A stretch of 64,000 nucleotides of DNA from Dethiosulfovibrio russensis (GTDB lineage Bacteria; Synergistota; Synergistia; Synergistales; Dethiosulfovibrionaceae), in assembly GCF_021568855.1 (NCBI RefSeq), contig NZ_JAKGUG010000003.1, positions 186,001 through 250,000 of the forward strand, given 5' to 3'. The position numbers were made by a program, and so were the translations under genes. Of the stretch, positions 8,534 through 17,839 are shown piece by piece. The notes under the pieces were generated by a model that was given only the letters and a program-made list of their open reading frames with translations, made no database searches and was not told the DNA's origin. Each line of letters begins with the position of its first letter. The stretch's first letter is position 1.

Positions 8534-9887
8534 AGAAGGTTACAGAGATATAGCGGGTATAGCGGGCCCCCTACTTTTCGTCAGAGGCGTAAAAAAAGGA
8601 GGGTACGGCGAGCTCGTGACCGTAGAAGACGGAAAACGGACCAGAAAAGGCCAGATACTTCAAGTAGAGGGAGATCTTTGCGTCATACAGCTTTTCGACG
8701 GAGCCATGGGCCTATCCACCGGAGATACGACGGTATGGATGGACAGGGACGTCGTCAAGGTCCCGGTCGGGATGAATCTCATAGGGAAGATTCTGAACGG
8801 CAGAGGTCTGGACGAACGAGGCGAGGAGATACTTTTCTGTGAGGATCGAATACCGGTTTCCGGACTTCCTATAAATCCAGCCAGAAGACGTAGCCCGAGA
8901 TCGTTTATTCAAACCGGAATATCGACGATAGATGTGATGAACACCTTGGTCAAAGGGCAAAAATTGCCAATCTTCGCCGGATCGGGGCTTCCGGCAAACG
9001 AGGTAACCACTCAGATAGTCCGTCAGGCCAAGGTAAGGGAGAATAGTCAGTTTCTGGTGGTTTTCGCCGCCATGGGGATAACGAAAAGGGAGTCTCAGTA
9101 TTTCATCGAAAGCTTCAAGAAGACCGGAGCGATAGAGAAAGGGGTCTTTTTTTTAAACCTGGCCAGCGATTCCGCGGCGGAAAGGCTTCTGACTCCTAGG
9201 ATGGCCCTCACTGTGGCCGAGTATTTCGCCTTTCAAAAGGGCTACGATGTGTTGGTCGTAATGACCGATATGCTCCATTACTGTAACGCTTTGAGGGAGA
9301 TAAGCGCCGCTCGCGAGGAGGTCCCGGGCAGGAGAGGGTATCCCGGATATATGTACTCCGATCTAGCCGATCTATATGAAAGAGCCGGTTCGATAGATGG
9401 TTCCGCCGGAAGTATAACCCAGATACCGATAATAACCATGCCGGACGACGACATGACCCATCCGGTTATCGATCTGTCGGGATATATAACAGAGGGGCAG
9501 ATAGTTCTGGGAAGGGACCTTCACGACAAGGGCATCTTTCCTCCTATAGACGTTTTACCCAGTCTCAGCCGTCTTATGAATAAGGGAATAGGCAAGGATC
9601 AGACGGTGGATTATCACAGGGCCATGGCGGATCAACTTTACTCTGCCTACGCCAAGGCCAGGGAGCTCATCAAGCTGAGGCTCATAGTCGGAGACGACGG
9701 TCTGACCGAGATAGAACACAGATACATCGCCTTTGGAAAGTCCTTTGAGGCGAATTTTATCGACCAAAGAGGCGGAGATCGTAACCTGGAGGATTCCTTA
9801 GAGGAGGCTTGGAGAGCTCTTCGGACCCTCCCGGATCAGGAGCTTTTTAAACTACCCCAGGAGATGGTCTCTCGGAGGGAGCGTTAG
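8520..9887 (+). CDS. V/A-type ATPase regulatory subunit B
   Basis: A 455-residue non-catalytic nucleotide-binding subunit. It lacks a full Walker A; the corresponding region reads PIFAGSGLPANE, as usual for B subunits. The motifs VVMTDMLHYCNALREIS and PGRRGYPGYMYSDLA are strongly conserved in the family. Three copies alternate with subunit A in the head. ATG 8520 lies in the end of subunit A. The stop is one base before the subunit D start. Confidence 0.97.
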   Translation: MKLYREGYRDIAGIAGPLLFVRGVKKGGYGELVTVEDGKRTRKGQILQVEGDLCVIQLFDGAMGLSTGDTTVWMDRDVVKVPVGMNLIGKILNGRGLDERGEEILFCEDRIPVSGLPINPARRRSPRSFIQTGISTIDVMNTLVKGQKLPIFAGSGLPANEVTTQIVRQAKVRENSQFLVVFAAMGITKRESQYFIESFKKTGAIEKGVFFLNLASDSAAERLLTPRMALTVAEYFAFQKGYDVLVVMTDMLHYCNALREISAAREEVPGRRGYPGYMYSDLADLYERAGSIDGSAGSITQIPIITMPDDDMTHPVIDLSGYITEGQIVLGRDLHDKGIFPPIDVLPSLSRLMNKGIGKDQTVDYHRAMADQLYSAYAKARELIKLRLIVGDDGLTEIEHRYIAFGKSFEANFIDQRGGDRNLEDSLEEAWRALRTLPDQELFKLPQEMVSRRER

Positions 9888-9888
9888 G

Positions 9889-10515
9889 ATGAGCCAGTCC
9901 TCCGCTACAAGAGACCGACTTCTAGAGGTGTCGATCAGGATAAAAGATATAGCTTTTGGAAAAGGGCTTCTGGAGAAAAAGAGAGATGCCTTTATCCGTG
10001 CTATGGAAGGGGAAAAGAAGCTCTTCTACGAACTTCAGGACAAGTATAGAAAACTGTGCAGCAGTATAGCTGCGATATACGGTCTGATCAGGGTCTATGA
10101 AGGTTCTCACACCATAGATCTTCTGAGACTTCAACATCCTCTGCTCAACCTGAGACTTTTCAGAGAGTCCCTTATGGGGTGTCGATATACCAGGTTCGAA
10201 TCCGAGCCCTCGGAAATCGAGCATCGGTTTAGATTAGACATGGATCCGGCTTTATCGTCGTTGTACATAGAGGAACTTCTGTTTCTACTGGAGCAGGCCG
10301 AATCGATGTTGTGGCGTTATATAACGTTGAGAAGCAAGATACAGGCATTCGAGAGAGAGCTGAGAAAGACCAATCTGAAGATAAATACGTTGGAACACTC
10401 GCTTTTGCCGTCTCTCTCGGAAGAGAAAAAAAAGATTTTAGAGGTATTATCCGAGAGAGAGAGGCAGGAAAGATACACCATTAAAAAACTGACCGGAAAG
10501 AAGAAACGTAAATGA
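9889..10515 (+). CDS. V/A-type ATPase central stalk subunit D
   Basis: A 208-residue protein dominated by long N- and C-terminal helices that would form the antiparallel coiled coil of the rotating shaft. The opening section (SSATRDRLLEVSIRIKDIAFGKGLLEKKRD) follows the family pattern of a helix rich in R, L and K. It is the last ATPase gene of the cluster and overlaps rlmH as ATGA. The C-terminus is very basic ([10 protein letters not shown]). Length is typical. Confidence 0.88.
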   Translation: MSQSSATRDRLLEVSIRIKDIAFGKGLLEKKRDAFIRAMEGEKKLFYELQDKYRKLCSSIAAIYGLIRVYEGSHTIDLLRLQHPLLNLRLFRESLMGCRYTRFESEPSEIEHRFRLDMDPALSSLYIEELLFLLEQAESMLWRYITLRSKIQAFERELRKTNLKINTLEHSLLPSLSEEKKKILEVLSERERQERYTIKKLTGKKKRK

Positions 10516-10976
10516 AGTTATCTGTTTTAGCAGTAGGTAAGCCCAAGGACAAGTCTATCCTCAAGGGGATTGATTCTTATATAAAGAGAACCACACCCTA
10601 TTTGCCTATATCCTTGGATTATCTTCCGGATGGCAGAGGTCTTTCTCCAGAAAAATCTACGGAAAGGGAGAGTAGGGCCATTCTCAGGTATCTTACACCT
10701 CGAGATCACGTGGTCCTTTTGGACGAGAGGGGCTCGACCATGACCAGTCGAACCTTTTCGTCCTATTTGTTTTCCAGGTTGAAATCGGCTCAAGGAAGGT
10801 TGGTCTTCATAATAGGAGGTCCTTTCGGTTTCGATGAAGACGTTCGTAAAAGAAGCGATGAGATGTTATCATTGTCTCAGATGACCTTGACCCATGAAAT
10901 GTGCTTGTTGTTTTTTTCTGAACAGATATATAGAGCTTTAATGATATCTAGGAACACGTCGTATCATCACGATTGA
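10512..10976 (+). CDS. rlmH: 23S rRNA pseudouridine-1915 N3-methyltransferase
   Basis: A 154-residue SPOUT methyltransferase. It shows [16 protein letters not shown], the glycine-rich SAM-binding knot [11 protein letters not shown] and the C-terminal segment [19 protein letters not shown] followed by YHHD, all diagnostic of RlmH. It methylates m3-pseudouridine in helix 69 of 23S rRNA on assembled 70S ribosomes. The ATG overlaps the stop of subunit D (ATGA), so it is read together with the ATPase operon. Confidence 0.95.
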   Translation: MKLSVLAVGKPKDKSILKGIDSYIKRTTPYLPISLDYLPDGRGLSPEKSTERESRAILRYLTPRDHVVLLDERGSTMTSRTFSSYLFSRLKSAQGRLVFIIGGPFGFDEDVRKRSDEMLSLSQMTLTHEMCLLFFSEQIYRALMISRNTSYHHD

Positions 10977-10993
10977 TCTGTGGAGGGATTTAT

Positions 10994-11311
10994 ATGAAAA
11001 TGAACAACATCATGAAACAAGCTCAAAAGATGCAGGCCCAGATGGAGAGGGTCCAGGCTTCGTTGGCAGACGACCGCGTCGAGGGAAATTCCGGCGGAGG
11101 AATGGTCACCGCTACCGCTAACGGTCACGGTGAGATTCTTTCTCTTAAGATAACTCCTGAGGTGGTAGATCCCGAGGATATCGAGATGCTGGAGGATCTG
11201 GTGCTAGCAGCGGTGAACGATGCGGCCAGAAAGGGACAGGAATTAGCGAAGAAAAAGATGGGACAGATAACCGGTGGTCTGGGAGGTGCCCTAGGAGGGC
11301 TAGGACTCTAA
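10994..11311 (+). CDS. YbaB/EbfC family nucleoid-associated protein
   Basis: A 105-residue protein of the YbaB family, a DNA-binding dimer usually encoded next to recR, as here. It begins [20 protein letters not shown], shows the central [21 protein letters not shown] strand section, and ends with a glycine-rich tail ([12 protein letters not shown]). ATG 10994 is chosen because GGAGGG sits 7 bases upstream; an in-frame TTG at 10973 overlaps rlmH and has no site. The stop overlaps the recR ATG by one base. Confidence 0.92.
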   Translation: MKMNNIMKQAQKMQAQMERVQASLADDRVEGNSGGGMVTATANGHGEILSLKITPEVVDPEDIEMLEDLVLAAVNDAARKGQELAKKKMGQITGGLGGALGGLGL

Positions 11312-11922
11312 TGGCTCTTCCCGGACCTTTTGAACGGTTGATAGGTCTTTTAAAGAGGCTTCCCGGAGTCGGAGAGAAGAGCGCCAGAAGGATGGCGTTC
11401 TTCGTTTTTCAGGCCCCGGAGGGATACTCTATAGAGTTGGCCGACGCTCTCCTGTCTTTGAAAAAAAGTCTATCGGTATGCGAAATATGTGGTAATTTAA
11501 CGGATAGACAGCCCTGTAATATATGCTCCGATCCCTTAAGAGATCGTTCTATTTTATGTGTCGTGGAAGGTATAGAAGATCTCCTCAGTATCGAACAGGC
11601 CGGGGTATACGATGGACTTTACTATGTCCTTGGAGGCACGGTGTCGCCTCTGGATGGAGAGGATCTTCCGGAAGGGAGTCTCGATAGATTGATAAACATG
11701 ATAGAGAGGGAGAAGATTTCCGAGGTTATAATAGCCACAAATCCTCGGGTGGAAGGGGACATGACCTACCACTCCGTTCTTTCCGCCCTTAAGGGGATGC
11801 CGGATCTCAAAAAAAGCAGGCTTTCTTATGGGCTTCCGGTCGGAGGAAGCATAGAATTCGCCGATAGGGTGACTCTCCATGCCGCTATGGATACCAGAAT
11901 TTTTGTGTCTGGAGAAGATTGA
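11311..11922 (+). CDS. recR: Recombination protein RecR
   Basis: A 203-residue protein of normal length. It has a helix-hairpin-helix (RLPGVGEKSARRMAF, residues about 17-31), a four-cysteine zinc finger (CEICGNLTDRQPCNIC) and a Toprim domain (VVEGIEDLLSIE and EVIIATNPRVEGD). RecR works with RecF and RecO to load RecA at gaps. The gene follows ybaB with a one-base overlap, the standard ybaB-recR pair. Confidence 0.97.
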   Translation: MALPGPFERLIGLLKRLPGVGEKSARRMAFFVFQAPEGYSIELADALLSLKKSLSVCEICGNLTDRQPCNICSDPLRDRSILCVVEGIEDLLSIEQAGVYDGLYYVLGGTVSPLDGEDLPEGSLDRLINMIEREKISEVIIATNPRVEGDMTYHSVLSALKGMPDLKKSRLSYGLPVGGSIEFADRVTLHAAMDTRIFVSGED

Positions 11923-11966
11923 TTTTAATGAATAATTAGGCATGATATTCAGGAAGGGGTGATTTT

Positions 11967-13130
11967 ATGACGGAAGGACTCATAAAGATAATGAAATTCA
12001 TCTGCAGGGTTCTGTTGGCTCTGCTGGGAGGAATGGCAGGTTATCAACTGGCCTTCGCGATAGTTCCACATCTATCCGAGTGGATTGGGACCGATCGTTT
12101 TTTGAGTAAATTTGCTCTCAGTGGTATCTGCGTCTTTATATGTGGTTCAATCGGCTTTTTAATAGCTCCGTTTTTTCTTCGCATACTCGGTCTTATAGGA
12201 ACTCTCTTTGAAAAACATTTGCAAAGCACGAAGTGGCAGGATATATCGGCTGCTACGACAGGGCTGTTCGTCGGACTTCTGTTGGCGAACCTGGTGGCCA
12301 TGCCTTTTTCCGATCTTCCTGTAGGACCTTATGTCGCGGTATTTCTCAACATAGTGATAGGTTACGTTTTGGCCAGGTTGTTCGTCAAAAGACAGAACGA
12401 CATCAGGGGGGTACTGGCTCCCTTCGTGGGGCTTAAACAAAAAATAGCCTCTTTCAAAGGCAAGGGCAACGAGGTAGTTATAGAGGATATGGAAGGCAAT
12501 GCCGCCATGTCCATGGCTATTCCGGGGAAGATTCTGGATACGAGCGTGATAATAGACGGTCGAATATTGGATATAGCTAAGACCGGTTTTCTAGAGGGAG
12601 CCATCATACTTCCCCGCTTTATACTGACCGAGCTTCAATCCGTAGCGGATTCCAAGGATCCCAATAAAAGATCCCGAGGTCGGAGAGGTCTCGACGTCGT
12701 CAAGGCCTTGCAAAAGATCTCGTTTTTGGAGATCGTCATAACCGAGGTCGGATTGAAGGATCTAGACGCCGATTCGGTGGACAGTGGTTTGATCGTCTTT
12801 GCCCAAAAGATAGGCGGAAAGATCCTCACTACAGATTACAACCTGAACAAGGTGGCTCAGATTAGGGATATCGTGGTTCTCAACGTAAACGATCTGGCCA
12901 ACTCACTGAAACCCTCGCTTTTGCCGGGAGAATCGGTGGTCGTCGACGTCATAAGGGAAGGTAAAGAGCCGCAACAAGGGGTAGGCTATCTCGATAATGG
13001 GACCATGTTGGTCGTGGAGGACGGAGAGAACTACATCGGTCGCAGGGTAGAGGTCGTCGTGACGTCTATGCTTCAAACTTCCGCCGGTAGGATGGTTTTC
13101 GGAAGGATAAGAAGAGAGGTTCGCGAGTGA
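11967..13130 (+). CDS. PIN and TRAM domain membrane protein (YacL-like)
   Basis: A 387-residue protein: about four membrane helices in residues 1-140, a PIN nuclease-fold domain starting at LDTSVIIDGRI (about residue 190) and a TRAM RNA-binding domain at about 315-375. PIN acidic residues are present in LDTSV, ILTEL, DSVDSGL and LTTDYN. Homologues such as Bacillus YacL are thought to be membrane-tethered RNases; targets are unknown. It overlaps ispDF as GTGA, a neighbourhood also found in Firmicutes. ATG 11967 has AGGAAGGGG upstream. Confidence 0.9.
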   Translation: MTEGLIKIMKFICRVLLALLGGMAGYQLAFAIVPHLSEWIGTDRFLSKFALSGICVFICGSIGFLIAPFFLRILGLIGTLFEKHLQSTKWQDISAATTGLFVGLLLANLVAMPFSDLPVGPYVAVFLNIVIGYVLARLFVKRQNDIRGVLAPFVGLKQKIASFKGKGNEVVIEDMEGNAAMSMAIPGKILDTSVIIDGRILDIAKTGFLEGAIILPRFILTELQSVADSKDPNKRSRGRRGLDVVKALQKISFLEIVITEVGLKDLDADSVDSGLIVFAQKIGGKILTTDYNLNKVAQIRDIVVLNVNDLANSLKPSLLPGESVVVDVIREGKEPQQGVGYLDNGTMLVVEDGENYIGRRVEVVVTSMLQTSAGRMVFGRIRREVRE

Positions 13131-14293
13131 GCGAGTGGTCCTTTATGATAATGGCTGCCGGTAGCGGCAGTCGTCTTGGCGGAACGCCTAAACAGTTCAG
13201 ATTTCTTGGAGGTCGCCCCATGTGGGAATGGTCCTTCGATTTGGCTCTTAGTCTGGGGATAGAGGAGATAGTTCTCGTCCTGCCGGAGGATTGGGACGAG
13301 AGATTGTATCCGGTGAGGACGAGAGAGGGATTGTCGATCGTAAGGGGTGGCTGTACCAGATCCCTTTCCGTGAGGAACGGAATCGCCTCGGTCCGGTCGA
13401 ATAAGGTGTTGATCCACGATGGGGCCAGACCCTTTGCGAAGAGCTCCATGTGTGAAAAGATCATGTCCGCTGTGTCGAAAAACACAGGGGCTATCCCTTT
13501 GTTGCCGGTAAAGGACGCTTTAAAGAGGGTTTCCGTCGACGATGTCGTGAAGGCCATGGATCGTTCAGGTATCAGAATAACCCAAACCCCTCAGGGTTTT
13601 CCCAGGGAGGGCCTTTTGAAAGCATTGTCCCTCTCGTCGGAAGAGGTCAGAGATGAAGCCGAACCGTGGATTTCTAACGGTGGCGTCATCGTTCCTGTCG
13701 AGGGCGACGAGATGAATTTCAAGGTCACTACTGAGGGGGATTGGGAGATGGCCACCTATTTAGCCGGTAGGAATTCGGCCGGAGAGATAAGAACCGGCAT
13801 AGGTTTCGACGTCCATCCGTTGGTGCCGGGGCGTTCTCTTGTCCTAGGCGGTGTGGAGGTTCCCTCTCCTATGGGGTTGGAGGGACATTCCGATGCCGAC
13901 CTGATATGCCACGGTATTTCGGACGCAATCCTGGGAGCGGCGGGGTTGCCCGATATCGGCCGTGTTTTCCCCGCCTGCGATAATTCCTATAGAGATGCTG
14001 ATAGCTATGAACTTCTACGAGAGGTAGTCTCCAAGGTGGAGGAGTGCGGATGGTCGATCGTCTGGCTTGACGTTGTTTTGCATGCCCAGATACCCAGAAT
14101 CGGTGAAACTGTGATCGATATAATCAGGAATCTGGATTCCATATGGAACGATGGGATACGTAGAGTCAATCTCAAGGTTAAGTCTGGAGAGGGCGTCGGA
14201 TCGGTAGGGTCGGGGCATTGTATGATGTGTTACGCGGTCGCTACGATAAAAAACACCTCCATGGGGTTGCATAAAGCGGCAAATCCACTATAA
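13127..14293 (+). CDS. ispDF: Bifunctional MEP cytidylyltransferase / MEcPP synthase
   Basis: A 388-residue fusion for two non-consecutive steps of the MEP isoprenoid pathway. Residues 1-220 are IspD (AAGSGSRLGGTPKQF nucleotide loop, VLIHDGARPF, TQTPQGF). Residues about 221-388 are IspF, with zinc-site residues in GIGFDVHPL and the GHSDADL motif, and VNLKVKSGEGVGSVG. The enzyme joins MEP with CTP and later cyclises CDP-ME phosphate. The GTG start overlaps the PIN-TRAM stop. A sigma-70 promoter for guaB lies across its 3' end. IspE is not in this window; dxr and ispG are at 60714 and 62932. Confidence 0.95.
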   Translation: MSEWSFMIMAAGSGSRLGGTPKQFRFLGGRPMWEWSFDLALSLGIEEIVLVLPEDWDERLYPVRTREGLSIVRGGCTRSLSVRNGIASVRSNKVLIHDGARPFAKSSMCEKIMSAVSKNTGAIPLLPVKDALKRVSVDDVVKAMDRSGIRITQTPQGFPREGLLKALSLSSEEVRDEAEPWISNGGVIVPVEGDEMNFKVTTEGDWEMATYLAGRNSAGEIRTGIGFDVHPLVPGRSLVLGGVEVPSPMGLEGHSDADLICHGISDAILGAAGLPDIGRVFPACDNSYRDADSYELLREVVSKVEECGWSIVWLDVVLHAQIPRIGETVIDIIRNLDSIWNDGIRRVNLKVKSGEGVGSVGSGHCMMCYAVATIKNTSMGLHKAANPL

Positions 14294-14294
14294 T
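14267..14294 (+). promoter_or_regulatory. Sigma-70 promoter for guaB
   Basis: TTGCAT (14267-14272) and a perfect TATAAT (14289-14294) with a 16-nt spacer overlap the ispDF stop. The predicted transcript would start about 14301, giving a leader of about 38 nt before guaB. Confidence 0.75.
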
Positions 14295-14338
14295 GCTCAC
14301 AATTTACGACTAACCCAAGAAAATATGAGGAGGCTGTC

Positions 14339-15814
14339 ATGAATATTTCTCAAAAATTCGCGCCCTATGACGGTTTTACCTTCGACGATGTGTTGATAGA
14401 GCCTCGATACAGCGAGGTTCTGCCGTCGGAGGTCAAAGTAGAGAGCTGGCTTACGCCGGAGATAAAACTGAACATACCCATATGCAGTGCAGCTATGGAT
14501 ACAGTTACGGAAGGTCGCTTGGCCATCGCTGTGGCTAGAGAGGGCGGAATTGGAATAGTTCACAGAAACACGACCCTGGAAAAACAGGCCAGGGAAGTGG
14601 ACAAGGTAAAAAGATCCGAGTCAGGGGTCATCGTCGATCCCTTTTATCTTCATCCTGAGGATCGTCTGAGCCAGGCATTGGAGCTGATGTCCCACTACCA
14701 TATATCGGGAGTTCCGATAGTAGACGACGGCAAAAAACTGGTGGGTATAATAACGAACAGAGATCTTCGTTTTATCCATGACTATGATCAACCGATATCC
14801 GAGGTAATGACCTGGGAAAATCTGATAACCGCTCCGGAGGGCACCACCTTGGACGACGCGCAGCATATATTGATGTGCCATAAGGTGGAGAAGCTACCGA
14901 TAGTCGATTCCAACGGAGTTCTAAAGGGGCTTATAACCATAAAGGACATCCAGAAAGTCAAGGACTTCCCCAACGCCGCTAAAGATCCGTCCGGAAGACT
15001 CAGGGTAGGAGCCGCAGTCGGGGTAGGGGCGGACGTTTACGACAGAGTGGACGCATTGGTGAAGGCCGGTGTTGACGTGATCGTGGTAGATACGGCCCAT
15101 GGCCATTCGATCAAGGTCCTGGATACGGTGGAGGCTATACGCAAAAGGCATCCAGAGTTGCCCCTTATCGGGGGAAATATCGCCACAGCTGAGGCCGCAA
15201 AGGCCCTTATCGACAGGGGAGTGCAGGCAGTCAAGGTCGGAGTGGGACCTGGGTCGATCTGTACTACAAGGATAATAGCCGGCATAGGAGTTCCACAATT
15301 GGCTGCTATAATGAATGTAGCGTCCGAAGCGACCCCTAGAGGGATCAAGGTTATAGCCGATGGAGGTATACGTTATTCCGGCGACGCAGTAAAGGCCTTG
15401 GCTGCCGGTGCTGATTCAGTAATGATAGGCTCTCTTTTGGCCGGAACCGAGGAAAGTCCGGGAGAGGTCATTATCTATCATGGCAGGTCCTATAAGAGCT
15501 ATCGTGGGATGGGGTCTCTGGGAGCTATGAAGGGTGGATGCAGCAAGGACCGTTATTTTCAGGAAGGTGCAAAGGAAAATAAATTGGTACCTGAGGGAAT
15601 CGAAGGATTGGCGGCCTACAAGGGATCGGCGGGAGACGTTATCTATCAGATGACCGGTGGCATTCGATCAGGGATGGGTTACGCCGGAGCCTCCGATATC
15701 GAAGATCTGCATCGTCATGCTCGTTTTGTAAAGATGACCTCTGCGTCGGTCAAGGAAAGTCATCCTCACGACGTCGTGGTTACCAAGGAAGCTCCGAACT
15801 ATTGGGTTGATTGA
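14339..15814 (+). CDS. guaB: Inosine-5'-monophosphate dehydrogenase
   Basis: A 491-residue enzyme that oxidises IMP to XMP with NAD+, the committed step to GMP. The TIM barrel is interrupted by two CBS motifs (residues about 95-205). The catalytic cysteine is C308 in GPGSICTTR; the IMP-binding loops [10 protein letters not shown] and [11 protein letters not shown] are present. The ATG follows AGGAGG. It has its own promoter and is not overlapped by its neighbours. Confidence 0.97.
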   Translation: MNISQKFAPYDGFTFDDVLIEPRYSEVLPSEVKVESWLTPEIKLNIPICSAAMDTVTEGRLAIAVAREGGIGIVHRNTTLEKQAREVDKVKRSESGVIVDPFYLHPEDRLSQALELMSHYHISGVPIVDDGKKLVGIITNRDLRFIHDYDQPISEVMTWENLITAPEGTTLDDAQHILMCHKVEKLPIVDSNGVLKGLITIKDIQKVKDFPNAAKDPSGRLRVGAAVGVGADVYDRVDALVKAGVDVIVVDTAHGHSIKVLDTVEAIRKRHPELPLIGGNIATAEAAKALIDRGVQAVKVGVGPGSICTTRIIAGIGVPQLAAIMNVASEATPRGIKVIADGGIRYSGDAVKALAAGADSVMIGSLLAGTEESPGEVIIYHGRSYKSYRGMGSLGAMKGGCSKDRYFQEGAKENKLVPEGIEGLAAYKGSAGDVIYQMTGGIRSGMGYAGASDIEDLHRHARFVKMTSASVKESHPHDVVVTKEAPNYWVD

Positions 15815-15854
15815 TCCTTATAGGCTTTGACTAGATAGACAAAGGGGGATTCCC

Positions 15855-16049
15855 TTGATTTCCAGAGATTTTCATTACTATAAGAGGATCGATATGAACA
15901 ATTCTTCCCTTTTCTTCGGACTGAACGATCTTGAAGGTCTGGAGGAAGAGGTCTTCGCTGATCAGGAAATTCGCCTGATACCGGAGGAGGATTTTATCGC
16001 TACGGTTGATCTCTGGTGGGGGGATTTCCTCTCCGATGTCTCAGAATAA
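15855..16049 (+). CDS. Small acidic protein of unknown function
   Basis: A 64-residue frame with a TTG start at 15855 and a well-placed AAAGGGGG site 6 bases upstream; an internal ATG at 15894 is the alternative. The product is acidic, with aromatic patches (FHYY, VDLWWGDF), no membrane segment and no motif I recognise. It stands in the otherwise empty 357-base gap between guaB and rimP, and its stop lies just before the rimP promoter. It may be a real small gene or chance; the ribosome site favours real. Confidence 0.5.
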   Translation: MISRDFHYYKRIDMNNSSLFFGLNDLEGLEEEVFADQEIRLIPEEDFIATVDLWWGDFLSDVSE

Positions 16050-16051
16050 TC

Positions 16052-16080
16052 TTGTTATGCATAGTTATGCGTGATATACT
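16052..16080 (+). promoter_or_regulatory. Sigma-70 promoter for the rimP-nusA-infB operon, with a direct repeat
   Basis: TTGTTA (16052-16057) and TATACT (16075-16080) are 17 nt apart, and TGA before the -10 makes it an extended element. The heptamer GTTATGC occurs twice, at 16054 and 16064, exactly 10 bp apart, overlapping the -35 and the spacer. One helical turn of spacing suggests a regulator site. Transcription should begin near 16087. Confidence 0.75.
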
Positions 16081-16113
16081 GATTGAGACACTGGGTCAAA
16101 TGTCCTGGACCGA

Positions 16114-16144
16114 GAAGAGTGGGCCCCCCCACTCTTCATTTTTT
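16114..16144 (+). terminator. Terminator-like hairpin in the rimP leader (possible attenuator)
   Basis: GAAGAGTGGG pairs perfectly with CCCACTCTTC around a four-C loop, followed by CATTTTTT. By form it is an intrinsic terminator. It lies about 27 nt after the predicted start of the rimP promoter and before the rimP ribosome site. It therefore either ends guaB transcripts only if the promoter call is wrong, or attenuates the rimP operon. Confidence 0.75.
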
Positions 16145-16171
16145 ATGTAGTCATATAAGGAGTCGAAAAGC

Positions 16172-16717
16172 ATGGAGGGGAAAAACTTCCCTAAAGAAGA
16201 AATTCGTAAAATCGTCGAAAGCTTAGGTTATGAATTCGTAGGTCTCGAGGTGAAAAAAGAATCTGCCGCCTCTTTTGTCAGGGTCTATATGGATTCTCTA
16301 GGTGGAATATCCGTGAGGGACTGCGAGATCGTCTCTCGAAGGATCAATAACTGGCTGGAGGAATCCGGAGAGGACCTTCTCGACGATCGCTATTATCTGG
16401 AGGTTAGTTCTCCCGGTTTAGAGAGACCACTATTGAGCTTAGACGATTTTCGTCGTTTCTCGGGGAAAGAGGCATCCATCCGTTTTAATGAGCTCGTCGA
16501 AGGACGCCGTCGCATAAATGGGATCGTCTCGGTGTCTCAGGATGGTTCTATAAGGGTGGAGAACGAAGACGGTGCTTTTGAGTTCCCTCTAGAGACGATT
16601 CTCTCCGCTAAATTAAAGTATGTTTTAGAAAAGAACAAAAAGACCAATAGCAACAGAAAAAAGAAGGGTGCTAAAAAGAAAAACAAGAGAAAGAAAGTAC
16701 GCGAGGAGGATCAGTAG
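16172..16717 (+). CDS. rimP: Ribosome maturation factor RimP
   Basis: A 181-residue protein. The N-terminal domain carries LGYEFVGLEVKKE, the ISRRIN-type segment VSRRINNWLEE and the conserved YYLEVSSPGLERPL; the C-terminal domain is SH3-like. RimP helps 30S subunit maturation. The last 30 residues are unusually rich in lysine and arginine (for example RKKKGAKKKNKRKKV), an extension not needed for the fold. AAGGAG precedes the ATG. nusA follows with no gap. Confidence 0.93.
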   Translation: MEGKNFPKEEIRKIVESLGYEFVGLEVKKESAASFVRVYMDSLGGISVRDCEIVSRRINNWLEESGEDLLDDRYYLEVSSPGLERPLLSLDDFRRFSGKEASIRFNELVEGRRRINGIVSVSQDGSIRVENEDGAFEFPLETILSAKLKYVLEKNKKTNSNRKKKGAKKKNKRKKVREEDQ

Positions 16718-17818
16718 ATGCAGCTGGGGAGCGATTTTATTCGAGCTTTGATGCAGCTAACGGAGGAGCGTAATCTCTCTCAATCCATAATTTTGGGCAG
16801 TATTGAGGCGGCCCTGGCTTCGGCTTATAAAAAATACAAGGAAAAAAACCTCGAGCCCGAGGTGAAGATAGACGGAGAGACCGGAAATATCTCGATCATG
16901 GAGATTAGGCGAGTTGTAGATGAGGTGAAAAATTCCGACGCGGAGTTGACTTCAGAGGACGCTGCAGCCCTAGGTTTCCCCGGTCTGGTAGAGGGAGATG
17001 TGGTCAAGACAGAGGTGGAGATCGCTCCTGAGAGCTTTGGACGTATAGCGGCCCAGACCGCCAGACAGGTGATAATCCAGCGTTTGAAAGATGCAGAGAG
17101 GGAGATCATCTTCAACGAGTTCTCCGAGAGAGTGGGAGACATGGTCAACGGTGTCGTCTTTAAGGCCGAAAACGACCAGATTCTCGTCCGTATAAGCGAG
17201 AGAACCGAGGCAATGTTACCCCGGGAAGAACGCATAAACGGAGAAACCTACGAACTGGGCTCGAGGATGAAGTTCTATCTGTTAGACGTTCGTCAGACTA
17301 CCAGAGGGCCTAGGATCGTTGTCTCCAGAACCCATCCTGGTTTGCTTCGTCGCCTGATGGAGCTGGAGATTCCAGAGATCCGAGACGGAGTGGTGGAGAT
17401 ACATGGAATCGTTCGGGAGGCCGGTGCCAGAGCCAAGGTCGCAGTGACGACATTGGATCCCAATGTCGATCCTGTCGGAGCCTGCGTCGGAAACGGTGGT
17501 TCCAGAATCAAGACCATAAGCAACGAGCTTAACGGAGAAAAGATCGACGTGGTAATATGGAGCGACGATCCTCTTCAATACATAAGGAATACCCTTTCTC
17601 CCGCTAAGGTAGTCAGGGTGGAGCCAGTTTTGGAGCAGGAGAAATCCGCCAAGGTATTTGCCCGTCCCGATCAGCTCTCTCTCGCCATAGGGAAAGCGGG
17701 GCAAAACGTTCGTCTTGCTGCCCGCCTTACCGGGTGGAAAGTGGACATCAATCCTCTGGAGGCACCGGAAAAGGATTCGATGCCGACTTTGCAGGATTTG
17801 TTCGAAGATATCCCATAA
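16718..17818 (+). CDS. nusA: Transcription termination/antitermination factor NusA
   Basis: A 366-residue NusA: N-terminal RNA polymerase-binding domain (1-125), S1 domain (about 130-200), then two KH domains (VGACVGNGGSRIKTI and LSLAIGKAGQNVRLA). It lacks the C-terminal acidic repeats found in Proteobacteria, as in Gram-positive forms. NusA modulates pausing and termination and in E. coli regulates its own operon, which is relevant to the leader hairpin at 16114. The ATG directly follows the rimP stop. Confidence 0.96.
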   Translation: MQLGSDFIRALMQLTEERNLSQSIILGSIEAALASAYKKYKEKNLEPEVKIDGETGNISIMEIRRVVDEVKNSDAELTSEDAAALGFPGLVEGDVVKTEVEIAPESFGRIAAQTARQVIIQRLKDAEREIIFNEFSERVGDMVNGVVFKAENDQILVRISERTEAMLPREERINGETYELGSRMKFYLLDVRQTTRGPRIVVSRTHPGLLRRLMELEIPEIRDGVVEIHGIVREAGARAKVAVTTLDPNVDPVGACVGNGGSRIKTISNELNGEKIDVVIWSDDPLQYIRNTLSPAKVVRVEPVLEQEKSAKVFARPDQLSLAIGKAGQNVRLAARLTGWKVDINPLEAPEKDSMPTLQDLFEDIP

Positions 17819-17839
17819 GAGGCGAGAGGTTGTAAAATA

